Source: Apostichopus japonicus (taxonomy: Eukaryota > Echinodermata > Holothuroidea > Aspidochirotida > Stichopodidae). Taken from it: DNA of 64,000 nucleotides. How positions within the stretch are numbered: position 1 is the stretch's first letter; every line of letters starts with the position of its first letter. The DNA lies in NCBI RefSeq assembly GCF_037975245.1, contig NC_092577.1:6849001-6913000 (forward strand), read 5' to 3'. Of the stretch, positions 24,301 to 34,986 are shown piece by piece. A model generated the notes under the pieces. That model was given only the letters and a program-made list of their open reading frames with translations, made no database searches and was not told where the DNA came from. Made by a program: the position numbers and the translations under genes.

Positions 24301-25140
24301 ACTTAATTTGGAAATGATGTAAAACTTGTCAAGGAATATTTGCTCTCAGTATATGTTGTATTTGTGAAGCACATTGAACATTTCGACAAACGACCTACTA
24401 AACGATTAAGGTTCATCGATCAAAGTGACTGGATTATGTAGTTTAATACACAGACCATTAGGAGATCATATACATTTCCCGCCTCATACGTACGATATAT
24501 TTTACGATTTAGCAGACTGACGATAAAGATTTTGGACTATAACATATCAGGACTCAACCTTCTGCCCAGAAAAAAACCTTAAAACATACGTTTTTTATTT
24601 TATAAGTCCCAAACAGAATGAAGGCTGGGAAGTCAACGAAATGTTTGATACTAACGCGATTAACTTTGGTTACAAATCAACCTTTGACAAGACTATGCCC
24701 GAGTACACGTGAGTTAAATTGAGAACTAAAGCTATAAGGTGATTATAATCAGTTCAGTCTGTGGTAAAAAACCATTACTGTACATTGTACTTATTTAATT
24801 ATATCCAATTTTGAATGCATCACTTAACACTTTATCAAATTCCTTCACAATTCCGTTGAACGATTCTTTCATGAAATGTAGGAAATGATTGCCAATGAGT
24901 ATGCGCATTATTGTCCTCCTTATTTATGGCAAGTACATTACTGTGTATTGCTCATCTTCATTAGGACCATACTGGAGAGGGAACATAAAACAGAGTACAA
25001 AATACGATGGGAGAGGGCCTGTCGTCTTGCGGATGAGATCGAAGCGAAAAAGAGAGCCGATCAAGCTTTCCAGGCCAGTCAACCAAAAAAGCGAAAAAGG
25101 AAGCCTCGTCGTTCAATCAAACGGGAAGAAAACCCTTATT
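21254..25140 (+). CDS. LsmAD (ataxin-2-type) gene with microexon array, exon model
   Basis: Proposed coding exons: 21254-21354, 21790-21875, 22000-22044, 22168-22212, 22343-22387, 22513-22557, 23774-23895, 24617-24708, 24965-25140. All junctions are GT-AG and every phase agrees in one reading frame. The frame is broken only by a TAA at 21833-21835. The C-terminus is a LsmAD domain, known from ataxin-2/Pbp1, RNA-binding proteins of stress granules and translation control. No LSm fold, PAM2 motif or polyglutamine is visible; the protein instead ends in a basic tail. The function of this short form is not inferable. It may be a live gene with a polymorphic stop, one started internally, or a pseudogene. 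Confidence 0.6.
21790..21875 (+). CDS. LsmAD gene, phase-adapter exon with premature TAA
   Basis: Acceptor TTCAATAATGTTCAG ends at 21789; donor ACG|GTAACT is at 21876. In the frame set by the previous exon it reads WKEQPTVALELSTP, a TAA stop at 21833-21835, then EGYDEKQEKADIH. The last part is homologous to the 15-residue microexon repeat. The exon turns phase 2 into phase 1, which is what the following microexons need. Its repeat half (21831-21875) lies exactly one unit upstream of the first microexon but has no acceptor of its own. Confidence 0.5.
22000..22044 (+). CDS. 45-bp microexon 1 of tandem array
   Basis: The acceptor is CGCATGCAG (ending 21999) and the donor G|GTATAT (22045). In phase 1 it encodes ATFLYDEKREEADIP. 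The length of 45 preserves the frame whether it is included or skipped. Confidence 0.6.
22168..22212 (+). CDS. 45-bp microexon 2 of tandem array
   Basis: The acceptor is TTTTTTTTCACACATGCAG (ending 22167) and the donor G|GTAACT (22213). It encodes ATFLYNEKHEEADIH in the shared frame. It has the best polypyrimidine tract of the set. Confidence 0.6.
22343..22387 (+). CDS. 45-bp microexon 3 of tandem array
   Basis: The acceptor is TTTTCCCTCACACGCAG (ending 22342) and the donor G|GTAACT (22388). It encodes ATFLYDEKREEADIG. Confidence 0.6.
22513..22557 (+). CDS. 45-bp microexon 4 of tandem array
   Basis: The acceptor is TTTCCCTCACATGCAG (ending 22512) and the donor G|GTAACT (22558). It encodes ATSLFNEKRGEAVTR, the most diverged unit, yet still open and with intact splice sites. 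Confidence 0.58.
22580..23770 (+). other. Intron-like stretch before the main LsmAD exons
   Basis: No further 45-bp unit is complete here. Just before 23770 the intron end again contains 'tatctcaccataataa', 'gaccattcttagttatg' and 'cacatgcag', the same acceptor block as in the array. Poly-T and poly-G runs lie at about 23555-23575 and 23625-23650. Confidence 0.6.
23774..23895 (+). CDS. LsmAD gene, long exon homologous to the microexons
   Basis: The acceptor is GTCACATGCAG (ending 23773) and the donor CAG|GTACAC (23896). It begins AAFLYDEDFAKRPFLEP, whose start aligns with the microexon peptide ATFLYDEKREEADI, and continues RPRYLVKWEELSDITDHCLN. This exon is the likely ancestor of the array: its first part plus acceptor was copied. 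It enters in phase 1 and ends on a codon boundary. Confidence 0.72.
24617..24708 (+). CDS. LsmAD gene, LsmAD domain exon 1
   Basis: The acceptor is CCCAAACAG (ending 24616) and the donor AC|GTGAGT (24709). It reads EGWEVNEMFDTNAINFGYKS then TFDKTMPEYT. The pattern GW-x3-EMF-x2-N-x3-FGxKSTxD-x4-YT is the N-terminal half of the LsmAD domain of ataxin-2 proteins. Confidence 0.82.
24965..25140 (+). CDS. LsmAD gene, last exon with basic tail
   Basis: The acceptor is CATCTTCATTAG (ending 24964). It continues TILEREHKTEYKIRWERACR and LADEIEAKK, the second half of LsmAD. After about 15 residues comes PKKRKRKPRRS, a classic monopartite nuclear-localisation-type cluster, then a stop at 25138-25140. 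Typical ataxin-2 proteins continue for hundreds of residues, so this is a sharply shortened form. Confidence 0.82.
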
Positions 25141-25264
25141 AATGCAATTAAAATATTAATACCCGCCAAAAGACTATTTACAGAATGCAAGGAAAACATT
25201 TTCAAAAAATTGTCACTTGATCAATGTATACATATATGTATTGTTTATTGAATGTTCTACTAAA

Positions 25265-25270
25265 AATAAA
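25265..25270 (+). terminator. Poly(A) signal AATAAA of the LsmAD gene
   Basis: AATAAA lies 125 bases after the stop codon and is followed by a GT-rich 'ttctctttgtgacgtgt' at about 25288-25305, as expected for a cleavage and polyadenylation site. Confidence 0.6.
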
Positions 25271-25511
25271 TCTTATCATGGGTGTAATTTCTCTTTGTGA
25301 CGTGTATTCCTGGGTGTTAAATGAAAATACTCGAAAAATTAGGCACCTTCGATTGGGTTGAACGTCTACATTACCACTATAACCTATAGCAGCTTTAACT
25401 GACTTTCACCGTGTTTCTGATGAATATCGTGTGTAGTTTCGATGTCTTCGGGAAGTTTATGTTAATGATAGCAAACGCATAGCAATCACTCACACAACGT
25501 AAGAAAAGGAA

Positions 25512-25805
25512 GCTTGCAACTGCCGACAAAAGGACACTTACCCACTAAATGGACACTGCCAGGCATCAAACATCATATACAAGGCCGAAGTGAAAAACAC
25601 CGACAACTGCAAGACTTACATAGGTCTAACAGAACCCCCTTTCAAGCTTAGATATGACAACCACAAGATGTCATTCGACCACCAAAAACACCAAAACGCA
25701 ACGGAGCTCCCGAAGCATATCTGGCAGCTGGAGCAGGACAACAAGCCATTCACCATCAATTGGTGAATCATTACAGTCAAATGTTCTCGAACAAAACTAA
25801 CTATA
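25512..25805 (+). mobile_element. Penelope-like element C-terminal (GIY-YIG) remnant
   Basis: The frame from 25512 reads ACNCRQKDTYPLNGHC, then IIYKAEVK, TYIGLTEPPFKLRYDNH, SF, TELPKHIWQLE and INW followed by a stop at 25764. The order Cys-rich knot, IYKAxV, YIGLT, FKxRxxNH, LSKHIW-like block and IxW is the GIY-YIG endonuclease of Penelope-like retroelements. Only the 3' end is present; no RT was found upstream. Confidence 0.82.
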
Positions 25806-26870
25806 CTCCCCATCGTACAAATGGAGAAAAGCTTACGTTCTTTTAACTTTGATGTGTGTTCTGTTTTATTTGTTTCTTAATTCAATGATTATTATCAGTA
25901 GTTAAACACTTTACTATTATTATACTTTATTATGATTACACCTAATTATTATTACCGATTATTATCACTATTCAAACACTCAAACACTCAACAAGTTAAT
26001 TGATGAAGAATCATAACCCCATTATTGAACTTTTAATCAATCTACCATACATCTCTTGCTTGGGATGCTGTTAACGAGACGATATATCTCTTTTACTGCA
26101 GACCACACAACAGGTTTACAAACAAAAACTCTATCATAGGTCACTTGAATGCAAGAGGGGAACAAGCTTTTATCAAACTGGGTCCATTTCTTGAAAGGTT
26201 GTTATTCGAAACAATTTTACCGGGTTATGTTAACAAAATAAGCTAGGTTGATTGTACATTGAAATGTCGAAACTGTAACATATTGTCCTTTCGTACTGGT
26301 CATAATTAACATCCAAATCAAGTTAACAAATATACAAATTCATCTGGTTAGAGTTTGAGGGAATATGACGTTGAAGATGACCTCAACCATCTCAATTGTT
26401 ACATCACATATTAGTGTGCTTGCATTTACATGGAACGCCAAACAATCCGGAGTGCTCATGGAAGTATGTATATAGGGCCATAGAATATAAATGTTATGCA
26501 TCCTCAAATCAGGGATCTTCAGTTTCATGAAACAAATACCGAGGATAAAACTTAGGAAATAATCGCAAGAACCTGCTCCACGTAACCATATTGAAGACAC
26601 CTGGCTACAAAGACATTGACGTTTGTGTATAGACTTAACAGAACCTTCAGGATAACTCCAAGCTTGGGAAAAAAGATATTGGTTGCCATTACAAATATTT
26701 TAGATTACATCTTTAAGTTAGTACATGTGCTAAGATTAACACTGCAGTAGACTATAGTCAGCAGACGAAGAAAGGAAACGGACCACAGAACCTTTGATCT
26801 TTTTTATTTTGTTTATTTTAGTCGATATCGCGATTCCAATGCGGTTCTGAAGGGACAAACAAGTTATAGA
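25806..26870. other. Non-coding stretch
   Basis: AT-rich; no supported gene. A minus-strand frame at 26600-26340 has no recognisable similarity. Confidence 0.35.
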
Positions 26871-26874
26871 CTCA

Positions 26875-28560
26875 CTGCTTTAGTATATAACACGACATTC
26901 AAACACTTTGATATATATTGTCAAGGTGTTATATGAGTATGAGTCTAAATTAACGTAGTTTTGACATTTCTTTTATTCAAGATTGTACAGGTTAGCGTGA
27001 CTTATCAACTCGACAAAGTCATATGTTTGATGTGTTGTCAAGTTTATTGCAAAGCAACATCTCCACAATTTCCTGAACATCTGAAACTCGAAAAGAATAT
27101 ATAATATTTATTCTGAATTCGTGCTGTACTGACACAGTAGGTCTGCATCTTGGTCTTTCAAACCACCAAACAATTCATACAATAAAAAATGAGAGTAAAA
27201 ATTGTCAAATCAAACTTATCTCTGATGGTTTTTGTAGTCACAAGTTACATATGAATTTGGTACAATTAAGTTACAAAATGTAGACCAGACTGCAACAAAC
27301 TAAATATGGGTGTATTCATTTTTGAAAAAAAAAAACGAGGACATGTTGTAATGTATGCCAGGTACAATGTAAGGTGTTTTGAAACGAAAACAACGAAACA
27401 TAATGAAAGGTCCGTGTAAATACTCTATAGTAGGATGACGGAACGATTAGCAAAAATTGACTTTTACAAGTTAATCACGCAAAACAGCTGATCGAATATG
27501 AACTGTATGGCTAACCAACTATATTCTTTCATATAACCTTTGTTCATTATACAAACAGATCTCTCATTACCTTTGTTTAATCACACTAATGGTAAATACG
27601 GTAAAAGAAAGCAAAAAAAAAAAACGAAAAGGCAAAAGAATGAAAAGGGAATAGAAATTCACAAAATATGAAAACATTTACCGGATATGATATCTAAAAA
27701 TTTAAACAACTAATCATGAAGGGCGATTTAAAGTTAATTTAAAATGTTCCTTTCTTAGCAATTTGCTAGCGGAAGATAATTCCAGAAATGGTTACAATAA
27801 TATGTGCACAACGAGGGGATAACATGAAAGGACATGTTTGTTTGCTTGTAAGAGTCTTAAAGCTTGGGCAATTAACGCCAAACATAATAAACTGCAAAGA
27901 CATTGCAACAAGAAAATACAGATATTTTCATGAAATTCTTACATTGTCTAAAAAATTCTAAAAAAGAAACCTATGATCAAATGTTTCCAGTGAACTGCTG
28001 AACTACTATTGGTCCCAGCCATGATTAAAATACAAGACCTACCATATATAGAAGTACGATGATTGATTTCAAGCTTCAGTACACAAAATGTTCAGATTGT
28101 CCTTATCTTGTTCGAATTATAATTGAATAACGTAACAAACTCGTCACTGGATTGTCTTTGATCGGCTGTAATGGAACTTAATGAAAGATACATAACTAAA
28201 GTATACATGAATATAAATGTCTAGCTTGCGTAGTGATAAGATAAAGGAAATTACGTAGAAAGCCAATCATAATAAATTAATAAACTGATTATATACCAAC
28301 TATTAATGTTATGTAATTATCATTATATTACGTAATATACACGTCATCATAAACTATACCACATATTTTGTGTACAGTGGGCTTTAAAATCCATAGATAA
28401 CAGATTGAACAATGAAAATAAACTAAGGCAATACCTGAAAAAAAAGCCCAAAGCACTCCCCCCCCCCTCCACCCCAGCAAATACAAATAAAAACAAATCA
28501 AATATTGAAATTAAAACTGGTAGCTGTAAGTGAATGTAAATGATGTATAAACTGGCATTA
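26875..28560. repeat. Segmental tandem duplication, copy A
   Basis: Blocks shared with copy B, in the same order: 'acacgacattcaaaca', 'tctaaattaacgtagtttt', 'gacttatcaact', 'ctgacacagtaggtc', 'tttcaaaccacca', 'agattcagatattttcatgaaat'-like, 'taatgttatgtaat', 'attacgtaatatacacg' and 'acagtgggctttaaaatc'. No coding content was seen. Confidence 0.8.
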
Positions 28561-28589
28561 CTTGTAGCAACAATCTGTTACTGTTTTAG

Positions 28590-29400
28590 TATATATATAA
28601 CACGACATTCAAACAATTTGATAATCTTTGCCAAGGTGTCATGTGAGTGTTAGTCTAAATTAACGTAGTTTTTGACATTTCTTTATTCAAGATTTAACAG
28701 GTAAGAGTGACTTATCAACTTATTGACTTATTGCAAAGCAACAACTCGACAACGTCCTGAAGTCTGAAACTCAAAAACAATATACAATATTGTTTTCTGA
28801 TGTCTTGCTGTACTGACACAGTAGGTCAACATCTTGGCCTTTCAAACCACCATACAATTCATAAAATAAAAAAAATTGGAGTAAAAATTGTCAAATTAAA
28901 CTTTTCTCTGATGGTTTTTTGTAGTCACAAGCAAGTTACATATGCATTTGGTACAATTAAGTTTACAAAATGGATTCCAGACTGCAACACACTAAATATG
29001 TTTTTTTTTCAGAGTTTAACTTGGTTTGAATGACATAAGAAACTGCAAAGACGTGTGTTAACAACAAAATAACGATATTTTCATGAAATACATTGTGTAA
29101 AATATTCTAAAATAATTTATAAATTAACTGATTAAGTAAAAAATATTAATGTTATGTAATGATCATGATATTACGTAATATACACGCCATCGTAAATCAT
29201 ACCACGTATTATATTTACAGTGGGCTTTAAAATCTATAGATTACAGAACGAACCATGAAAAAAAAACAAAGACAAAAGCCCCCCAAAAAAGACGCAAAAC
29301 ACCCCTACTCCCCCCGAAAAAAAAAATTTAACAAATTAAAAATTAAGTGAATGTAAATGATGCATAAACTGTTATTACTTGTAACAAAAAACTGTTATAG
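28590..29400. repeat. Segmental tandem duplication, copy B (internally deleted)
   Basis: It repeats the copy A blocks in order but is about half as long. The region matching 27320-27880 of copy A is missing. Poly-A and poly-C runs differ between copies. Confidence 0.8.
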
Positions 29401-30430
29401 GAAATATTTAAGCTAAAAAATAAGAAAAAAAAAACAAGTAAATGACGAAAATGTCGAAATACAAAAGTAAGCATTGAAGGTTAAACCATTTGACTTAGAA
29501 GTTATATTGTTAGATTATGCAAACAGCTTTACAATTGGCTATTCTCTGTCAAAGATATACAATTGATATCACATTGATCTGAATACACATCAATCCCCAC
29601 CCATCCTCCCTCCCACCCCAAGGTTCACGAATTTCAAAGTGATTATTCTGATCCGTCTTGGACGCTGAAAACGTTAGATAAAAATATGACAAATGGGTTT
29701 CCTAACTTTAAGTTAGTTAGGTGGGACCAATCGGCTCTGGCTCTGGCGAGGGGTACGAGGCCTTTTAGGATACAGCACAGTCACCGGGTGGACTCTAAAT
29801 TAGGTTGATTCTACCTGGGAGGGATCCTAGGTCTTGGGCGGAGGTCAAGCTCTCTACAGTCTCATATTTTTTCTGTTTTGTTTCTTGATTTTTTTCTGCT
29901 TCGAAACGTTGAAGGTAACTGTTTGTACTTATGCCTACCGTATTAAATTGTATCCACTTTTATATATTTTACGGTTCCTCCCACATTTTTTCTACCTGCA
30001 GGGCTACATTCCGTCCATCTCGAACAGGATTACATCCCCTACCTATATTATATTTAGTATTTTCACATAAAATCGGAAATGAACGACATAGAAGAAAAGC
30101 AAAGTATCTCGAGATAGCCTAACAAGACAGAAAAAAGAGCAAAACATGAACTGATAATATATGTTAAATAAGTAAAGATATAAGAATGAATAATTAATGA
30201 TACTAATACATAATCAAATTTAAAACAAAATTGTCACGTACATTTGATTTGACCACAAATTTGTGTATTTTGGGTCAACTTGTAATTTCCAGAATCTTGG
30301 GACAACTTGACATTTCTATTATCTGGTGGTAGCGTAAAGAGTAGTTTAACGATTGACTTTACATGTATCTAAAAACAAAACTATTAACGAACTGAGACAA
30401 GAATAACACTCATTGCCTCTGATTTCAGAA
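29400..30430. other. Non-coding stretch with one unassigned frame
   Basis: A frame on the plus strand at about 29650-29812 (including FKLVRWDQSALALARG) is unusually GC-rich and protein-like but has no start, no splice sites I trust and no match I recognise. A possible transposon coding fragment is an inference only. Confidence 0.3.
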
Positions 30431-30436
30431 CTATTT

Positions 30437-30760
30437 GGTATTACCATTACGTAACATCAGTATTGTATTACAATTAAGTAACATCAGTATGGTTGTACCA
30501 TTAAGTAACATCAGTATGGTATTACCATTTAATAACATCAGTAAGGTTGTACCATTACGTAACGTCAGTATGGTATTACCATTACGTAACACCAGTATGG
30601 TATTACCATTAAGTAACATCAGTATGGTTGTATCATTACGTAACATCAGTATGTTATTACCATTATGTAACATCAGTATGGTATTACCATTACGAAACAT
30701 CAGTCTGGTATAACCATTACGTAACATCAATATGGAATTACCATGACATTACATCAGTTG
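30437..30760. repeat. 27-bp minisatellite, about 12 copies
   Basis: The unit is about 'gtattaccattacgtaacat' plus 'cagtatg', repeated roughly 12 times with point changes. Because 27 is a multiple of three, both strands stay open and give nine-residue protein repeats (NISMVLPLR on plus, NGNTILMLR on minus). No other sign of coding is present. Confidence 0.93.
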
Positions 30761-31585
30761 AACTCTTACTACGTAGTATATTCTGAGAAAATGCAGCAAA
30801 AAAAAAATCATAAATTACATTACAACGTTACATTTAATACTCCGTTTAGTGCAGCATGCGAGTACAATTACACATTATCACTTGTTAATCCATTTAATGT
30901 AACAAGGAATTATACATTCATTATAGTATGTATCAGTAGTTGATCCGTCTAATATAACAAGGAATGACACATTCGATATATTATTTAGCTTTAGTTAATC
31001 ATTGCATGTTCATAACTTGATTATAACCTACATTCACTATGATATTACGCAATGACATTTAATCTATATGATAAAGAACATTATAACACATGTTCTATGT
31101 CTATATAACAGCAGTAAATCCGTTCCATATGTCACATGAATGAACAATCGTTATATGAAGAAGTAGCAGTTAATGCGTTCTATACGTCACGTGTCTACAA
31201 CAACAAAAAGAGTTCAGCAGAAATGGAAGGCAAGGTTCTCTCAAGATTTATTTTAATGTTATTTGAAACGAAAAGACGAGCATCGTTGATAATTAATATC
31301 TACTTCTAAAATATGATAAGTAATCAGAAAGTGAAACACGGTTAACCAATGATAAATGATGAATTGAACACAAAGATTGCGGGACGTTGGTTGTTCTCAT
31401 GCGCGTTAGATCGACAACTTAACCAAATGGCCCGGTCGTTCTGCAAACCACCTGATTGAAGATGGCAGACGTTGGATTAATATTATTAAGTATTGTGAAC
31501 CTCATAATGTGTAGAATCTTGGAGGAGGTCATCGGGCCAACATGGCTTAGACTATTGATTGGTTAACTAAATAAAACAGTCTGCT
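30760..31585. other. Non-coding stretch
   Basis: AT-rich, with loosely repeated 'ttaatccgtt(c/t)' and 'ataacaaggaat' motifs. No gene was identified. Confidence 0.35.
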
Positions 31586-31631
31586 ATGGAATCTCCAGAG
31601 ACATTACTGAGAAGAATGTCAGTCTATCTGC

Positions 31632-31720
31632 TCTCTCTGTCTTTCCACCCCCCTCCCCTCTCTCCCTTTCTTTGTCTAACTGTCTCTCCACCTCTCTGTC
31701 TCCCTCTCTCTGGAGAGTAC
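31632..31720 (+). repeat. Pyrimidine-rich (CT)n-like tract
   Basis: Nearly 90 bases of C and T on the plus strand. It sits inside a 205-codon open frame (31586-32203) and produces a Leu/Ser/Pro-rich low-complexity stretch. Confidence 0.8.
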
Positions 31721-31861
31721 ACGTTAGACGGTCTGCTGTTCCTCCTGGAGATAACTCTAGTTCAAATATGTAACCTAGAAAGAAACAAATTATTACTGTT
31801 CAAAGTGTTGTCACCTCGACAAACTGTTGCAGTTAATGAAGGGTTGACACAAAACAACATA

Positions 31862-32095
31862 TATCACCTGCTACACATACTAACGGAGATCCCTGCAACA
31901 CATAATAACAGGCATCACCTGCTACACATACTAACGGAGATCTATGCTACACATAATAACAGGCATCACCTGCTACATAGACTGAATGAGATCCATGCTA
32001 CACATAGTAACAGGCATCACCTGCTACACATACTAACGGAGATCCCTGCAACACATAATAACAGGCATCACCTGCTACATAGACTGGAAGCCACT
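31862..32095 (+). repeat. 51-bp minisatellite, 4.5 copies, in an open frame
   Basis: Copies start at 31862, 31913, 31964, 32015 and 32066, exactly 51 apart. Each encodes about HHLLHILTEIPATHNNR in a frame open from 31586 to 32203. Copies 1 and 4 share 'acggagatccctgcaac', suggesting higher-order duplication. Whether the frame is expressed is unknown; no family was recognised. Confidence 0.9.
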
Positions 32096-32209
32096 CAGCG
32101 GTGTTATGTTGTTCATATCAAATTAAAAGTAACAGTAACATTTAGGACTGCACAGAGGAGTCATCATGAATTTAGCATCAAAGGGAACATTCCAGAAATG
32201 TAGCTTATT

Positions 32210-33212
32210 ATAAAGGTGAATTTACAGAAAACATGATTAGCTATGGAAGGAGAACTACAACCCAATTTGTTTTATTTGACTTTAACAAATTACACAATAC
32301 TTCTGCCTAATGTCACCATTTAATTCATTCTCACACTTAATCTTATCTACTCAAATACTCTTCCATATAGCGGCAAAATAATACTAGTGATTTAGTATTA
32401 CTAAATCTATTATAGTCTATTATACAATATAGTAGAATCAGATTAGTCGAATGTTTGAAGGAAACATATTATTTTAGCCTCTTGTTAATTTATCAGTTAC
32501 AGCTTTTTGTTCTTTTAAGTCATATTAAGGCGTCATTACAAAATGCGATGGATACGGTCCAGACAGAGACAAACATCAAATAAAATGATAGCATTATTCA
32601 TCATCGGATTACGCTCGATCGCTAGACTATCATGACATTAGTGTTTAAATGCATAAATTAGCTCCTTTTATCTACTAGTTCCCCGCTAAATATAATGATC
32701 AAATAAAACACCATTATTCTTGCTATCAGTCAATTACTGTTAAGAAAAATTGCCAAAGTATTTGAACAGTTACTCAGGTTGCACAGTTTAAGATTCGTGA
32801 TAAGATCATTAAAATTGTTATTGTTTCTTTTATTCTAAGCTCGATATTATAAGCAATATACAAACATCAGCTTGTTTGCAATTCAAGAGGCAAGCGACCC
32901 GTGAGACAAGAACATTCCATTTACTCAACAGACATAGGCTGACATGTTGTTATATACATATAAGGAGGAACATTTGATAGTAAATTATCAGGAATTAACA
33001 CTAACTCTTAGACAATTTTATTTTTAGATATATTGTTTATTTACGTTGATCTTAAAGATTGGACTAGCTTTGTTGTCTTCTGCCCTCCATAGTTGAACTT
33101 CTTATTCATGTTGTATATGATTAAGTGTAAGGCTGTCTCACCAAGATAAGCTCTTGTTTACTTATGGAATATAACGTAGTATTACTGAAAATGAAATATT
33201 CGATATTCTTAC
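32210..33212. other. Non-coding stretch
   Basis: AT-rich without supported features. Confidence 0.35.
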
Positions 33213-33257
33213 TTCTTCATCCGTATCATAACCAGATGAACTCTAGGCTCTGTAACC
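33213..33257 (-). CDS. Putative 45-bp microexon, minus strand
   Basis: On the minus strand, TTTCTCCTTCTTGCAG precedes the segment and GTAAGA follows it. Read in phase 0 it gives GYRA, a TAG stop, then SSSGYDTDEE. In phase 2 it is open (VTEPRVHLVMIRMKK) and joins the 36-bp exon at 34951-34986 in frame. Which frame is used is unclear. The gene is not identified; it could belong to the NACHT gene further along the minus strand. Confidence 0.35.
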
Positions 33258-34950
33258 CTGCAAGAAGGAGAAACAAATAAGCATACATAACTTAATAAAA
33301 CAAAGGTCATCCTTATTACAGTGCGCTTTATCCCTTAGCCAGTCCTCCACGTACATAAAAAAAACTGAAAACAAAACTATAGAGACTCGAATATTTATTT
33401 GGAGGAGCATTGAACACCCATTTAGAACTCACTTCCAACATTATATAGTTACAAACAATTACAAGATTGGAACAAATTCATGTATTGCGAGTTTCCGTTT
33501 CCTCCAAATACAACTAACCAAATGAGTAAAGTTGCAGACATGCGATAACTTCTTCAAAAACGTCAATCATATTTAACGCACGGTAAAGTAATCTCAAATT
33601 GATGGGAATGTTAGATATAAACAGGGCCTTCTTATTGTTAATTTTTGTTAGAATTTTGCAAGTCATGGCAGTTACTTTTGTTTTTGCTGGATATAAATTT
33701 ACAAAAAGGTTATCACATCACTGGTTACTTCCGGTTAACAATCAATTATGCGACCAGAAAAGTAAGGTCATATAGCAGGCTAGTGGCAGTGCCTAACCCA
33801 AAGTAAACTTTAAATTATACTTATATGTATGTTGTAAATATCCATGGGAGAAGGACGGAGATTACACATTGCCATAAATATGCAAGTACAGTAGCGAAAA
33901 TGGGTAAACAGATGGAATAATGAGAGGTTTGACGTACTTTTGCTTGAAACTAGATCGCACATTGTAAAACATATGAAACTGGAGCAGGTTAAGTGTCACG
34001 TGTTGCAAATTAGTTGACAGATATAGTTGTTTTAACTGCTTATTTTCGCCCTATTGTTTTTACTTTAAAATTTACATGAATCTAACTTTCCCCATATGAG
34101 TTGCAGAAATAAAGTAAAACGATGAAATGTTTGTGTATTTATATTATCATATCTCTATTCTGAAAAAAAATGAATGAATGTCTCGTTAAATACAAATTAC
34201 CTATTTTATTTTATTGCCTAATATATAGTTAGTTTCTCTGTACAGTAACAGTATAGAGATTATTAATTAATAACGATGTAAATTCGGACGTTGAAGGGTG
34301 AAAATGGCAGCTGTATATGACAATATTTTATACGTTGTTGACGGTGTAATGTTCGACATCCAATAGTAATTGCTTCCTTTATCCATAAACATGAAAATAG
34401 CTACAGATCTATAGGTAATTAATCAATATTGTTCCTGCATCGCCGTGGTTACACCTTACGGTTATGTCTAAGATGTCTATATACGCAATATATCAAGATG
34501 TATTACAACTATTAAACGATGAGTGACTTCTTCAACTCCACGAAGAAAGTTTGTGGACCAAAGACGTCTATGCAGAGGGATGGGCTAATTTAAATTTATA
34601 TCCAACTTTGGGTAACATAGTCTAGATTTAGACGTTTTTTAAATATATTTTTAGACAATCTACCTAAACCTTGTAGTATTTAGAAGTCTATCCGTTTCTT
34701 TATATAGCAATTCTTTGACTGTGTGTGCGGAGGGAAGATTATTTAGGCAGCATCTAAACTTAACATTGAGAACAGTGCTATCAGCATTACGTGATATAAA
34801 TTCCCTGTTCGATGCACATCAGTTATAAATCATTCCTGCCTGATGAGAATCAAAGTATAATACTATTTGGTCTTATTTCTTTTTTCCACATTAATTGACA
34901 CCTCCTGCCCGTTACTAATTAACAGGAACATGAACATATGTCTCTCTTAC
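33258..34950. other. Non-coding stretch between candidate microexons
   Basis: AT-rich; nothing else could be supported. Confidence 0.35.
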
Positions 34951-34986
34951 CTCTTCTCCTGGTAGATTGCCATTAAGGTCACAACG
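34951..34986 (-). CDS. Putative 36-bp microexon, minus strand
   Basis: Bounded on the minus strand by CTTCCTTTCAG and GAG|GTAAGAG. Phase 0 reads RCDLNGNLPGEE; phase 2 reads VVTLMAIYQEK. Both splice signals are close to consensus, which is the main evidence. Confidence 0.4.

Noticed and set aside
30431-30730. About 99-codon repeat proteins on both strands
   Set aside because: The 27-bp minisatellite keeps all frames similar; there is no start context, splice site or family match.
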